Source: Amycolatopsis arida
GTDB lineage: Bacteria; Actinomycetota; Actinomycetes; Mycobacteriales; Pseudonocardiaceae
Assembly (NCBI RefSeq): GCF_900115565.1
Contig: NZ_FOWW01000001.1
Location: 935,731 to 999,730 of the forward strand
DNA length: 64,000 nucleotides
Reading direction: 5' to 3'
The notes beneath the pieces were generated by a model. It saw only the letters and a program-made list of their open reading frames with translations. It was not told the origin of the DNA and did no database searches. Position 1 is the stretch's first letter. Each line of letters starts with the position of its first letter. This document shows, piece after piece, positions 7,701 through 18,338 of this stretch. Made by a program: the position numbers and the translations under genes.

Positions 7701-8995
7701 AGCTCCTCGACCTCCCGCGCCAGCAGCGACTCCGGATGCGCGATCTGCCGGTGCGCCCGGTCGCGCACCACCTGGCGGCCGGCGACCAGCACGTCCGTCA
7801 CGTCCGCGGCGGTCGCCGCGAACACCGCGCCGGCCGGGTCGACGCCGGCGGTGCGCAGCGAGCGCAGGTCGACGGTGACCAGGTCGGCGGCCGCGCCGGC
7901 GGCGATCCGGCCCACCTCCGGCCAGCCGAGCGCGGCGTGGTCGACCGCGGCGGCCATCAGCTCGGTCACGGTGAACCGGCCGCGCGTCTCGCTCGCCAGC
8001 CGCTCGTCCAGCTCCAGCGCCCGCGCCTCGGCGAACGGGTCGATCACCGCCGAGCTGTCGCTGCCGAGGCACAGCGGCGATCCGGCGTCGGCCAGCGCGC
8101 GGCCCGGCCCGATCCCGTCACCGAGATCCCGCTCGGTGGTGGGGCAGAGGCAGACCCGGGTGCCGGTGCGGCCGAGCGCCCCGATGTCGCCCTCCGTCAG
8201 GTGGGTGGCGTGCACCGCGACGGTCCGCTCCCCCAGCGCCCCCGCCTCGGCCAGCACGGCGGTCGGCGTGCGGCCATAGTGCGCGAGGCAGTCGGCGTTC
8301 TCCGCGCGCTGCTCGGACAGGTGCGCGTGCAGCGGCCGCTCCCCCGCCCACTCCACCACCACCGGGATCTGCTCGGCGGGCACCGCGCGCACCGAGTGCA
8401 CCGCGGCACCCACCCGCACCAGGTCACCCTCCGGGCGGAACGTCGCCACCCGCTCGGCCCACGCCTCGGCGTCGCCGTCGCCGAAGCGCAGCTGGTGCTC
8501 GGCCAGCCCGGTGCCGAACCCGCCGGTGAGGTAGCAGGTGTCGAGCAGGGTCAGCCGGATGCCGGCGTCGGCGGCGGCCGCGACCAGCGCCGCGCTCATC
8601 GCGTTCGGGTCGGCGTAGCGGGTGCCGCCGGGAGCGTGGTGCAGGTAGTGGAACTCGCCGACGCTGGTGTAGCCGGCCAGCACCATCTCCGCGTAGACCG
8701 CCCTGGCCAGCCGGTAGTAGGACTCCGGGTCGAGCCGCCCGGCGACCGCGTACATCCGGTCCCGCCAGGTCCAGAACGTGCCGCGATCGTCGTGGGTGCG
8801 GCCGCGCAACGCGCGGTGGAAGGCGTGCGAGTGCGCGTTGGTCATGCCGGGCACGGTCAGTCCGTTAAGGATGGTCCCGGCGCGGGGCAGGTCCGGCTCG
8901 GCGGAGCGGATCCGGCCGTCCTCGACCTCGATCCGCACTCCCTCGGCCACCCCGTCGGGCAGCCACGCGTACTCGCACCAGAGCTTCGTCGCCAT
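7691..8995 (-). CDS. hutF: Formimidoylglutamate deiminase
   Basis: The 434-residue amidohydrolase hydrolyses N-formimino-L-glutamate to N-formyl-L-glutamate and ammonia, the HutF branch of the pathway. The metal-binding motif NAHSHAFHRAL lies at about residues 53-63. VGEFHYLHH, HLSEQRAEN and LGSDSSAVIDPFAEA are characteristic of HutF. I chose the ATG at the point where the N-terminal beta-sandwich begins (MATKLWCEYAWLPDG), preceded by GAGGCGGG. It lies 10 nt after the upstream hydrolase gene. Confidence 0.93.
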   Translation of the reverse strand: MATKLWCEYAWLPDGVAEGVRIEVEDGRIRSAEPDLPRAGTILNGLTVPGMTNAHSHAFHRALRGRTHDDRGTFWTWRDRMYAVAGRLDPESYYRLARAVYAEMVLAGYTSVGEFHYLHHAPGGTRYADPNAMSAALVAAAADAGIRLTLLDTCYLTGGFGTGLAEHQLRFGDGDAEAWAERVATFRPEGDLVRVGAAVHSVRAVPAEQIPVVVEWAGERPLHAHLSEQRAENADCLAHYGRTPTAVLAEAGALGERTVAVHATHLTEGDIGALGRTGTRVCLCPTTERDLGDGIGPGRALADAGSPLCLGSDSSAVIDPFAEARALELDERLASETRGRFTVTELMAAAVDHAALGWPEVGRIAAGAAADLVTVDLRSLRTAGVDPAGAVFAATAADVTDVLVAGRQVVRDRAHRQIAHPESLLAREVEELWR

Positions 8996-9005
8996 CGATC
9001 CCGCC

Positions 9006-10244
9006 TCACTCGTCGTCGACTGTGCCGGCCCGGCTCGCCCCCAGATGGTCCAGCACATCCGCCAGCGCCGCAGCACCGCGCTCGACGTCGGCCGGCTCGG
9101 CGTGCTCCTCCGGCGCGTGGCTCACCCCCGTCGGGTTGCGCACGTACAGCATCGCCGAGGGCACGTGCGGCGCGAGGATCGCCGCGTCGTGGCCGGCCCC
9201 GGTGGGCAGCTCGGGGGCATCGTCGGACCCACGGCCGAGGAGCCGGCCGAGCCGCTCGCGCAGGCCGGGGTCGAACCCGACGGTGTCCGAGTAGGACTCC
9301 TCGCGCACCGTCACCGCACACCCCTCCGCCGCGGCCGCCGCCTCGGCCGCCGCGGTCACCTCGGCCACCATCGCCCTGGTGGCGGCCTCGTCGCCGGCCC
9401 GCGCGTCCAGCCAGACGTCCACGGTGGACGCGATCACGTTGGTGCCGCCCGGTGTCGGCACCAGCCGACCCACGGTGGCCCTGCCGTCCGGCACGGCCCG
9501 CGCCGCGCGGCGGGCGGCGGCGACCACCTCGGCCGCCGGCAGCATCGGGTCGCGGCGGTCGCGCAGCGGGGTGGCGCCCGCGTGGTTGCCCTCACCGGTG
9601 AAGGTGAACCGCCACCGCCCGTGGGCGATCACCTCACTGCCCACCGCGACCGGCCGGTCCACCAGCACCAGCCCGCGGCCCTGCTCGACGTGCAGCTCGA
9701 GGAACGTGCCCAGCATCGCCAGCCGCCGCCGGTCGGCGCCCAGCCACGCGGGGTCGAGCCCGGCGGACGCGGCCGCCTCGGCCAGCGTCACCCCGTCCGG
9801 GTCGGCCAACCGGCGGGCGGTGTCGGGGTCGATCGACCCGGTGAGCAGCCGCGAGCCAAGGCACGGCACCCCGAACCGGCCGCCCTCCTCCTCGGCGAAC
9901 ACCACCACGGCGAACGGCCGAGCCGGGGTGGACCCCCGTGCCTTCAGCGTGTCCACCGCGGCCAGCGCGCTCACCACGCCCAGCGGGCCGTCGAACGCGC
10001 CGCCGCCCGGTACCGAGTCGAGGTGGCTGCCGGTGACCAGCGCGTTCGGTCCGGGGCGGCCCCACCACGCCCACAGGTTGCCGTTGCGGTCGGTCTCCAC
10101 GTCCAGCCCGCGCCGGGTGGCCTGCTCGGTGAACCAAGTGCGCAGCTCCCGCTCGACCGGGGTGAACACGTGCCGCGAGTACCCACCCCGCCCCCGATCC
10201 CGCCCGACGTCAACCAACTCGTCCAACAACCCCTGCGCCGTCAC
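9006..10244 (-). CDS. M20 amidohydrolase (allantoate amidohydrolase-like), candidate formylglutamate deformylase
   Basis: The 412-residue Zn-dependent amidase of the allantoate amidohydrolase/N-carbamoyl-amino-acid hydrolase family has the metal motif GSHLDSVPGGGAFDGPLG (about residues 72-89) and the catalytic glutamate in FAEEEGGRFGV (about 120). No gene resembling HutG is seen in the operon, so this enzyme plausibly removes the formyl (or formimino) group from the glutamate intermediate. I chose the GTG at VTAQGLLDEL. The open frame continues upstream only through a non-coding 21-nt tandem repeat. The family call is firm and the hut role is inferred from position. Confidence 0.85.
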   Translation of the reverse strand: MTAQGLLDELVDVGRDRGRGGYSRHVFTPVERELRTWFTEQATRRGLDVETDRNGNLWAWWGRPGPNALVTGSHLDSVPGGGAFDGPLGVVSALAAVDTLKARGSTPARPFAVVVFAEEEGGRFGVPCLGSRLLTGSIDPDTARRLADPDGVTLAEAAASAGLDPAWLGADRRRLAMLGTFLELHVEQGRGLVLVDRPVAVGSEVIAHGRWRFTFTGEGNHAGATPLRDRRDPMLPAAEVVAAARRAARAVPDGRATVGRLVPTPGGTNVIASTVDVWLDARAGDEAATRAMVAEVTAAAEAAAAAEGCAVTVREESYSDTVGFDPGLRERLGRLLGRGSDDAPELPTGAGHDAAILAPHVPSAMLYVRNPTGVSHAPEEHAEPADVERGAAALADVLDHLGASRAGTVDDE

Positions 10245-10256
10245 ACCTCCACCCCC

Positions 10257-10412
10257 GCCGTGTCCGCGCTCCCTGACCGCGTGTCCGCGCTCCCTGACCG
10301 CGTGTCCGCGGTTCCTGATCGCGTGTCCGCGTTTCGTGAACTGCCTGGCGTACCGGAGGTGCGGACACGCGTGCACAGACCGCGGACACGTGTGCGCAGC
10401 GCGCGGACACGG
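10257..10412. repeat. 21-nt direct repeats plus inverted copies within the hut operon
   Basis: Four tandem 21-nt units begin with GTGTCCGCG (10259-10345, last unit diverged). They are followed by three reverse-complement CGCGGACAC-type boxes (about 10361-10412). The array therefore can fold into a long imperfect stem between hutU and the M20 hydrolase gene. The gap is 178 bp in an operon where other junctions overlap or nearly so. Confidence 0.75.
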
Positions 10413-10422
10413 CTGGTTGGGG

Positions 10423-12071
<1,649 letters not shown>

Positions 12072-12075
<4 letters not shown>

Positions 12076-13610
12076 TGCTCCTCCAGGTGAGTGGCTATGG
12101 CGTCGAGGACGGCGCCGGTGCGGATGAGGTCCTCGGCGGCGGCGATCTCCGGTGCGAGGTGCCGGTCCGGGCCGGGGCCCGGCACGCGGGTGCGAAGCAG
12201 GTCGCGCGCGGCGGCGGTGGCCGGCGCGGGCTCCAGCGGCGCGCGCAGGTCCAGCGCCCGAGCCGCGGTGAGGTACTCGACGGCGAGCACGGTGGTCAGC
12301 CCGGACAGCGCGCGGCGCAGCTTGCGCGCGGCGCCCCAGCCCATGGACACGTGGTCCTCCTGCATGGCGCTGCTGGGAATCGAGTCCACCGACGCCGGCA
12401 CGGCCAGCCGCTTGAGCTCGCTCACCACCGCGGCCTGGGTGTACTGCGCGATCATGTGCCCCGAGTCGACGCCGGGGTCGGCGGCGAGGAACGCGGGCAG
12501 GCCGTGCGAGCGGGCGATGTCGAGCATCCGGTCGGTGCGCCGCTCGGCGATGCTGGCCAGGTCGGCCACCGGGATCGCGAGGAAGTCCAGCGCGTAGCCC
12601 ACCGGCGCGCCGTGGAAGTTGCCGTTGGACTCCACCCGCCCGTCGGGCAGCACCACCGGGTTGTCCACCGCGGCGGCGAGCTCGCGCTCGGCCACCAGCT
12701 CGGCGTGCGCCAGCGTGTCCCTGGCCGCACCGTGCACCTGAGGGGCGCAGCGCAGCGAGTAGGCGTCCTGCACCCGGGTGCAGTCCGGCCCGCGGTGGCT
12801 GGCCACGATCGCCGAGCCGGCCAGCGCGGCGCGCAGCCGCGCGGCCGAGCGGGCCTGCCCCGGGTGCGGGCGCAGTCCCTGCAGGTCGGCGGCGAACGCC
12901 CGGTCGGTGCCCAGCAGTGCCTCCACGCTCATCGCGGCGGTGAGGTCGGCGACGTCGAGCAGCCGGCGCAGGTCGGCGGCGGCCAGCAGCAACATGCCGA
13001 GCATGCCGTCGGTGCCGTTGGTGAGCGCGAGGCCCTCCTTCTCGGCCAGGGTGAGCGGCGCCAGCCCGGCGGCGCGCAACGCCTCGGCGGCGGGCCGGCG
13101 CGTACCCGCGGTGTCCACCACCTCGCCCTCGCCCATCAGCGCGAGCGCCACCGCGGCCAGCGGGGCGAGGTCGCCGGAGCAGCCGAGCGAGCCGTGCTCC
13201 GGCACCACCGGCGTGATGCCGGCGTTGAGCAGCCCGGCCAGCGCGGAGGCGGTCTCCGGGCGCACGCCGGTGTGCCCGGTGGCCAGGGTGCGCAGCCGCA
13301 GCAGCATCAGCGCGCGCACGACCTCGGTCTCGACGGCGGGCCCGGCGCCCGCGGCGTGCGAGCGGATCAGCGACCGCTGCAGCTCGGCACGCCGGTCGGT
13401 CGGGATGTGCCGGACCGCCAGCGCGCCGAACCCGGTGGACACGCCGTAGGTGGGGCGTTCCGCGCCGGCGAGAGCCTCGACGTGGGCGCGCGCGGTGGCG
13501 AGCGCTCGCTCGGCCTCCTCGGCGAGCCGCACCGGGGCGCCGCCGCGGGCGACCGCGACGACGTCGTCCGGGGTCAGCGGTCGGCCGCCGACGACGACGG
13601 TTGCGTTCAT
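12072..13610 (-). CDS. hutH: Histidine ammonia-lyase
   Basis: This 512-residue enzyme deaminates histidine to urocanate, the first step of the pathway. The MIO-forming tripeptide lies in [13 protein letters not shown], residues 144-146, and reads Cys-Ser-Gly instead of the usual Ala-Ser-Gly. Tyrosine-bearing TYGVSTGFG (about 54-62), SSNGNFHG-like [12 protein letters not shown] and [13 protein letters not shown] are family hallmarks. The start is the ATG preceded by a weak purine tract. It is the first gene of the hut operon and divergent from the IclR regulator. Confidence 0.95.
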
Positions 13611-13665
13611 GCCCTCCATCCCAGCGCGCGCCGCGCCGGCGGGCGAGTCCTCGATGGGGGACACT

Positions 13666-13681
13666 GTCTGGTATTCCAGAC
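13666..13681. promoter_or_regulatory. Palindromic operator between hutH and the IclR gene
   Basis: GTCTGGTATTCCAGAC has perfect 6-bp arms with a TATT centre, 56 nt upstream of hutH and 20 nt upstream of the IclR start. The size and location fit an IclR-type site controlling both directions. Confidence 0.65.
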
Positions 13682-13701
13682 AACCCCCGAGGAGGAGGAC
13701 C

Positions 13702-14517
13702 GTGGCCAGTGGTGCGGCCCCGCACGGCAGCAGTGAGGTGCCAGCACTGCGCCGCGGGCTGGCCGTGCTGCGGCTGCTGGCCACCCGGCCCGGCCCGGTG
13801 TCGGCGTCGGCGATCGCCAGGGAGCTGGCGCTGCCCCGGTCGACCACGTACCACCTGCTCGCCGAGCTGCAGGCCGCCGGGTTCGTCACCCATCTGCCCG
13901 CGGAGCGGCGGTACGGGCTGGGCATCGCGGCGTTCGAGCTCGGCTCGGCCTACCTGCGGCACGAGCCGCTCGAGCGACTGGCCGCGCCCCTGCTGCGCCG
14001 GCTGGTCGACCGGGTGGGGCACAACGCGCACCTCGGCGTGCTGCACGGCAACGAGGCGCTGTACCTGATCAAGGAGCGGCCGGCGCGGCCGGAGACGCTG
14101 GTCACCGAGGTGGGCGTGCGGCTGCCGGCACAGCTCACCGCGTCGGGGCTGGCGATGCTGGCGTACCTGCCGGGCGCGCACGTGCGGGCGCTGTTCCCTT
14201 CGGCAGGGGCCTTCGTGCTGCGTACCGGCCGGGGGCCGGCGAGCCTGGCCGAGCTGCGCGCGACGCTGGCCGCGCTGCGCCGGCGCGGGTGGGCCGTGGA
14301 GGACGGGTTCGTGACGGCGGGGTTCGCGTCGGTGGCGTTGCCGGTGTTCGACCACGGTGGCCGGCCGCTGGCGGCGATCAGCGTGACGCTGCGGCACCCG
14401 TGCGAGGGCGAGCCGTGCGGGGCGGACTGGCCCGAGCTGGCCGTGGAGGTGCGGCGCACCGCCACCGAGCTGACCGGCCGGCTGGGCGGCCGGGTGCCCT
14501 GGCCACCGGCGCGATGA
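13702..14517 (+). CDS. IclR family regulator of histidine utilisation
   Basis: The 271-residue IclR-type protein has an N-terminal winged HTH ([19 protein letters not shown], then [19 protein letters not shown], about residues 13-63) and a C-terminal effector domain with [13 protein letters not shown] and [29 protein letters not shown] precedes the GTG start. It is divergent from hutH across an operator-like palindrome, so it most likely represses the hut operon in response to histidine or urocanate. The effector is inferred. Confidence 0.87.
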   Translation: MASGAAPHGSSEVPALRRGLAVLRLLATRPGPVSASAIARELALPRSTTYHLLAELQAAGFVTHLPAERRYGLGIAAFELGSAYLRHEPLERLAAPLLRRLVDRVGHNAHLGVLHGNEALYLIKERPARPETLVTEVGVRLPAQLTASGLAMLAYLPGAHVRALFPSAGAFVLRTGRGPASLAELRATLAALRRRGWAVEDGFVTAGFASVALPVFDHGGRPLAAISVTLRHPCEGEPCGADWPELAVEVRRTATELTGRLGGRVPWPPAR

Positions 14518-14576
14518 GGGCCCCTCCGTCGCGCCGACGGTGTGGCGGCGACCTCGACGGCGCGGTGGCCGGGCCG

Positions 14577-14984
14577 CTACCGCAGCTCGCCGGCGCTGCC
14601 GGAGTCGACCAGCTCGCGCAGATCCTCGGGCAGCGAGTCACGCACCTTGTCCAGGACGCCCTGGGTGGCCTCCCGCGTCACCTCGAGCACCACGCGCGCG
14701 CCGTACACCGCGTCCGGCTCGGCGAGGTGGCCACGCTCGGCGACCCGCCGGGTGAACTCGTCCCGGTCGAACCGCTCGCCCGAGCCGGCGCCACCCATGA
14801 CCACCGTGCGCCGCAGGTGCTCGCCGATCTCGGTGGGCAGCTGCGCGGCCACGTTGTCGGCGACGTGTTCCGGCACCCGCTCGCCCAGCGTCTCCAGCGT
14901 CGCGCGGGTGAGGCCCTCGGCGGCCCCGCGGCTGGGCAGCTTCGCGCGGGCCTGGACCTGACCGATGAACTCGTCGTGTCGCAT
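14577..14984 (-). CDS. DUF2267 domain protein
   Basis: The 135-residue protein matches the DUF2267 pattern: an N-terminal [18 protein letters not shown], then [23 protein letters not shown], a linker, and a second repeat starting [16 protein letters not shown] with [20 protein letters not shown]. The domain is two similar helical repeats of about 60 residues. GGAGAGGTC sits before the ATG. Family members are common small soluble actinobacterial proteins of unknown function, often stress-associated. Confidence 0.85.
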   Translation of the reverse strand: MRHDEFIGQVQARAKLPSRGAAEGLTRATLETLGERVPEHVADNVAAQLPTEIGEHLRRTVVMGGAGSGERFDRDEFTRRVAERGHLAEPDAVYGARVVLEVTREATQGVLDKVRDSLPEDLRELVDSGSAGELR

Positions 14985-15203
14985 GACCTCTCCTTCCACG
15001 TCGTCCACCCTTCGGGTTGCCCCTGGTCGGGAGTGGTCAAACGGTGGTGCCGAGGATGTCGTGGAGGATGCCGTGGCGCGGCTCCGAGGCCCCACTAGCC
15101 GACGTCACCGCCGGCGGCCGGACAGGCGGGAGGCGGGTGCGGGCTCCTGGCGTCGACGACCGGCACGACGGTAGCGACGCGGCCGCCCGGGCACCCCTGG
15201 GCG

Positions 15204-16586
15204 ATGGTGACCTCATCGACGACCTCGGCCACCTCCCGCGAGCCCGCCGCGCTGCTCGGCGTCGTGCTGGCCGCGACGGTCTGGTCCGGGATCGACGCCC
15301 GCGACCTCGGCACCTGGCTGCTCGAGATGGCCCCGGTCGCGGTGGCGGTGCCCGTGCTGGTCGCGGTGCACCGACGCTTCCCGCTGACCCTGCTGAGCTA
15401 CCGGCTGCTCACCGCCGGCGCGCTGTTCATCGCGCTCGGTGCGCACTACACCTACGCGGAGGTGCCGCTCGGCTTCTGGCTGCAGGACTGGTTCGGCTTC
15501 GAGCGCAACCACTACGACCGGGTCGGGCACTTCGTGCAGGGGCTGGTCGCGGCCGTGGTGCTGCGCGAGCTGTTGCGGCGCCGGGCCGGAATGCGCCCCG
15601 GGCGCTGGCTGGTGCTCGCGGTGACCCTCGGCAGCCTGGGTCTCAGCGCCGCGTTCGAGCTGGTCGAGATGCTGGTCGCGGCGGTCTCCGGGCAGGGCGG
15701 TGACTACCTGGCCACGCGGGGCGACCCGCTGGACAGCCAGTGGGACATGGCGATGGCGCTGTCCGGCGCGGTGCTGAGCCAGCTGGTGTTCTCCCGCGCG
15801 CACGACCGGCAGCTGGCCCGGCACGCCCTCGCCGGGGAGGTCCCGGGGTCAGCCCTCGGTGCCGCGACGGGCGTCGGCGGTGGTCAGGCCGAGCATTTCG
15901 AGCAGTTCGACGCACTCCCGCACGTCCCGGCAGTGCCCGGCGACGGTGCGCGCGGCCCGGCCGGCCTGCGCGTCGCGACTGGCCCTCGCCTCGGCCCGCA
16001 CCCCCGCCATCCAGCCGGTGTCCTCAGTGGCGTCGAGCGCTGTCTTGTGCCGTGCCCAGGTCATGGGTACCTTCTTCCGGCCGGTGCCGATGCGGCCCGG
16101 TATGCCGTGAGTTGGGGCCCACCCGGCGCGACCTCGCGCCCCCGACCGGTGGACCGTCGGCGGAAGGGCGGACGAGCTCCGCCGACCGGCTCATCATCGC
16201 ACCGCCGTCGCCCCGCCGGAACCCCCACCTCGAGTCAGGCCGGGCCACCCGACGCCCGCCACGCTCCCGGCGCCGCCCGCGGTGGCACCCCGAGCACCGG
16301 CGCCGGATCCGCCCACCGCGAGCGCCGCCGCACCGGGGCGGGCGGCGGCGCGGCGGCGGCCGCGGCGATCACCACGGCCAGCGCGGCCACCTCGACGTCG
16401 TCGGGCCGGCCGCGGTTCACCCGGAACTCAGGATCCACAGCAGACACTCACAGCGGGACGTTGCCGTGCTTGCGCCGCGGGCCCTGCACGCGCTTGTCCC
16501 GCAGCATCGCCAGCCCCCCGGCCACGGCGGCACGGGTGTGCGCCGGGTCGATCACGTCGTCCACCAGCCCGCGCTCCGCCGCGTAG
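15204..16586 (+). CDS. DUF2238 (YjdF-like) membrane protein with abnormally long open frame
   Basis: Residues 1-215 are a clear DUF2238 protein: several hydrophobic segments, the signature HYTYAEVPLGFWLQDWFGF (about 83-101) followed by NHYDRVGHFVQG, then a FELVEM helix and GDPLDSQWDMAMA. Family members end near residue 205-220. Here no stop codon occurs until residue 460. The extra tail is Arg/Pro/Ala-rich and lies antisense to two genes with good coding statistics (15849-16064, 16235-16447). The true protein may be truncated by a lost stop or frameshift, or the tail may really be translated. Only the first part is supported. Confidence 0.65.
   Translation: MVTSSTTSATSREPAALLGVVLAATVWSGIDARDLGTWLLEMAPVAVAVPVLVAVHRRFPLTLLSYRLLTAGALFIALGAHYTYAEVPLGFWLQDWFGFERNHYDRVGHFVQGLVAAVVLRELLRRRAGMRPGRWLVLAVTLGSLGLSAAFELVEMLVAAVSGQGGDYLATRGDPLDSQWDMAMALSGAVLSQLVFSRAHDRQLARHALAGEVPGSALGAATGVGGGQAEHFEQFDALPHVPAVPGDGARGPAGLRVATGPRLGPHPRHPAGVLSGVERCLVPCPGHGYLLPAGADAARYAVSWGPPGATSRPRPVDRRRKGGRAPPTGSSSHRRRPAGTPTSSQAGPPDARHAPGAARGGTPSTGAGSAHRERRRTGAGGGAAAAAAITTASAATSTSSGRPRFTRNSGSTADTHSGTLPCLRRGPCTRLSRSIASPPATAARVCAGSITSSTSPRSAA
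15849..16064 (-). CDS. Small hypothetical protein, 71 residues
   Basis: The ATG is preceded by GAAGAAGG. Codons are almost all G or C in third position, unlike a chance frame. The protein is soluble and helical, with MTWARHKTALDATEDTGWM at the start and CRDVRECVELLEMLGLTTAD near the C-terminus. I do not recognise the family. It is antisense to the over-long tail of the DUF2238 frame, and its coding quality argues that this strand is the real one. Confidence 0.6.
   Translation of the reverse strand: MTWARHKTALDATEDTGWMAGVRAEARASRDAQAGRAARTVAGHCRDVRECVELLEMLGLTTADARRGTEG
16235..16447 (-). CDS. Acyl-CoA carboxylase epsilon subunit
   Basis: The 70-residue protein has FRVNRGRPDDVEVAALAVVI (about residues 8-27), the epsilon-subunit motif, an Ala/Pro linker, SRWADPAPV, and PGAWRASGGPA at the end. 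These features are typical of actinobacterial AccE/PccE, small proteins that stabilise alpha-beta carboxylase holoenzymes. Its GTG start abuts the stop of the beta-subunit gene (TGAGTG), so it is translationally coupled to it. Confidence 0.9.
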   Translation of the reverse strand: MSAVDPEFRVNRGRPDDVEVAALAVVIAAAAAAPPPAPVRRRSRWADPAPVLGVPPRAAPGAWRASGGPA

Positions 16587-18112
16587 TGCGGGTGCATGAG
16601 CTGCTCGGTGTACTCCGCGACCAGCTCCCGACGCAGCCGCTCGGGGTCGGCGGCCGCGGCGAGGTCGCGGCGGAACAGCACGTCCACCGCTCCTTGCGCG
16701 CCCATCACGGCGATCTCGTTGGTCGGCCAGGCCAGCGAGAGGTCGGTGCCGATCGAGCGGGAGTCCATCACGATGTAGGCGCCGCCGTACGCCTTGCGCA
16801 GGATCACCTGGATCCGCGGCACGCTCGCCTCGCAGTAGGCGTAGAGCAGCTGCGCGCCGTGCCGGATCACTCCGGCGTGCTCCTGCTCGGTGCCGGGCAG
16901 GAACCCGGGCACGTCGACCAGGGTGACCAGCGGGATCGCGAACGCGTCGCAGAACCGCACGAACCGCGCCGCCTTCTGCGAGGCGGCCCGGTCCAGCACG
17001 CCGGACAGCACCATCGGCTGGTTGCCGACCACGCCGACCACGTCGCCGTCGATCCTGGCCAGCGCGCAGATCACGTTGGCCGCCCAGCCCTCGTGCACCT
17101 CGAAGAAGTCGCCGTCGTCGACCAGCTCGGCCACCACGTCCCGCATGTCGTAGGGCTTGCTCGGCTCCGGTGGGACGAGCTCGGCGAGCCGGGGCCGCTC
17201 GTCGCCGGCCGCGCCCCGCTCCGGTAGCCGCGGCGCTGGATCGAGGTTGTTGGCCGGCAGCAACGAGACGAGGTAACGCACGTCGGCGAGGCAGCTCTCC
17301 TCGTCGTCGTGCACCACGGTGGCCACTCCCGACTGTCCACCATGGACGTCGGCGCCGCCGAGCTCCTCGTGGCTGACCCGCTCGCCGCTCACCGCGGCCA
17401 CCACGTCCGGCCCGGTGAGATACATCTTCGCGGTGTCCCGCACCATGAAGGTGAAGTCCGCCAGCGCCGGTGAGTAGGCGGCACCGCCGGCGCACGGGCC
17501 GAGCACGACGCTGATCTGCGGGATTACCCCGGACGCGGCGACCTGGCGGCGGAAGATGCCGCCGTAGCCGTGCAGCGCCAGCACCCCCTCCTGGATCCGC
17601 GCGCCGCCGCTGTCGTTCAACCCGATCAGCGGCGCGCCGGTGGCCAGCGCGAGGTCCATCACCTTGCGGATCTTGGCGGCGTGCGCCTGTCCCAGCGAGC
17701 CGCCGAAGACGGTGAAGTCCTGGGCGTAGACGAACACCCGCCGACCCTCGATCGTCCCGGAACCGGCCACCACACCGTCGGTGTGCGGCCGGTGGTCGGT
17801 GAGCTTGCGCCCGCTGGCCTGGTGCCGGCGGAACTGGTCGATCTCGGTGAACGAGCCGGCGTCGAGCAGCATGTCCAGCCGCTCCCGCGCGGTGTGCTTG
17901 CCCAGCCCGCGCTGCCGCTCGACGGCCTTGGCGTCACCGGCGGTGATCCGCTCCCGCAACGCCGCGTGCTCGGCGCGCAACCGGTCCATCGACCCCCGAG
18001 CCGGCAGCGGCGGCTTGGGCTCGGCGAACTCGTCCGCGCGCACCACCCGCAGGCCGCCCCGCCCCTCCCCGGGTGGCGGCACCGGCCCGGAATCCGGTCG
18101 TGCCGTCGTCAC
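16448..18112 (-). CDS. Acyl-CoA carboxylase beta subunit (carboxyltransferase)
   Basis: The 554-residue biotin-dependent carboxyltransferase has LGKHTARERLDMLLDAGSF (about residues 72-90), FVYAQDFTVFGGSLGQAHA, the oxyanion segment GGARIQEGVLALHGYG, GPCAGGAAYSPAL and a second GGAYIVMDSRSIG site. It transfers CO2 from biotin to acetyl- or propionyl-CoA. The alpha subunit is not in the window. The GTG start overlaps the stop of the 66-residue upstream gene by 4 nt, and through it the gene is tied to the enediyne PKS operon, so it may boost malonyl-CoA supply. Acetyl versus propionyl specificity cannot be read with confidence. Confidence 0.92.
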   Translation of the reverse strand: MTTARPDSGPVPPPGEGRGGLRVVRADEFAEPKPPLPARGSMDRLRAEHAALRERITAGDAKAVERQRGLGKHTARERLDMLLDAGSFTEIDQFRRHQASGRKLTDHRPHTDGVVAGSGTIEGRRVFVYAQDFTVFGGSLGQAHAAKIRKVMDLALATGAPLIGLNDSGGARIQEGVLALHGYGGIFRRQVAASGVIPQISVVLGPCAGGAAYSPALADFTFMVRDTAKMYLTGPDVVAAVSGERVSHEELGGADVHGGQSGVATVVHDDEESCLADVRYLVSLLPANNLDPAPRLPERGAAGDERPRLAELVPPEPSKPYDMRDVVAELVDDGDFFEVHEGWAANVICALARIDGDVVGVVGNQPMVLSGVLDRAASQKAARFVRFCDAFAIPLVTLVDVPGFLPGTEQEHAGVIRHGAQLLYAYCEASVPRIQVILRKAYGGAYIVMDSRSIGTDLSLAWPTNEIAVMGAQGAVDVLFRRDLAAAADPERLRRELVAEYTEQLMHPHYAAERGLVDDVIDPAHTRAAVAGGLAMLRDKRVQGPRRKHGNVPL

Positions 18113-18309
18113 GCGGCCCTCCCCATCCGGCTCACCCGCCGAGCCTCGTGCTCCCGCTCCATCTCGGCCACCACGTCGCTCCACCGGATGCCCCTGGCCA
18201 GCCGGGGCACCACGGCTGGCAGATGCTCCTCCGACTCCTCGTCGGCAGGACGGCTCAGCCGCACCACGTCACCGGTCGGATGCTGCCCCGACGTCGACTC
18301 ACTCCGCAC
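18109..18309 (-). CDS. Small protein coupled to the carboxylase beta gene
   Basis: The GTG start has AAGGGAG upstream at good distance, and the stop overlaps the carboxylase start codon (GTGA). The 66-residue hydrophilic product contains GIRWSDVVAEMEREHEARRV near the C-terminus. I do not recognise the family. It sits 29 nt after the flavin reductase gene in an operon with the enediyne PKS, so it is likely a real cluster gene of unknown role. Confidence 0.65.
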   Translation of the reverse strand: MRSESTSGQHPTGDVVRLSRPADEESEEHLPAVVPRLARGIRWSDVVAEMEREHEARRVSRMGRAA

Positions 18310-18338
18310 GGCACGTCTCCCTTCTCGCTCGAACCACG

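Noticed and set aside
9006..10376. N-terminal extension of the M20 hydrolase through the RGHAVRE-type repeat
   Set aside because: The extension is encoded by a 21-nt intergenic tandem repeat. The enzyme family starts at the GTG at 10244.
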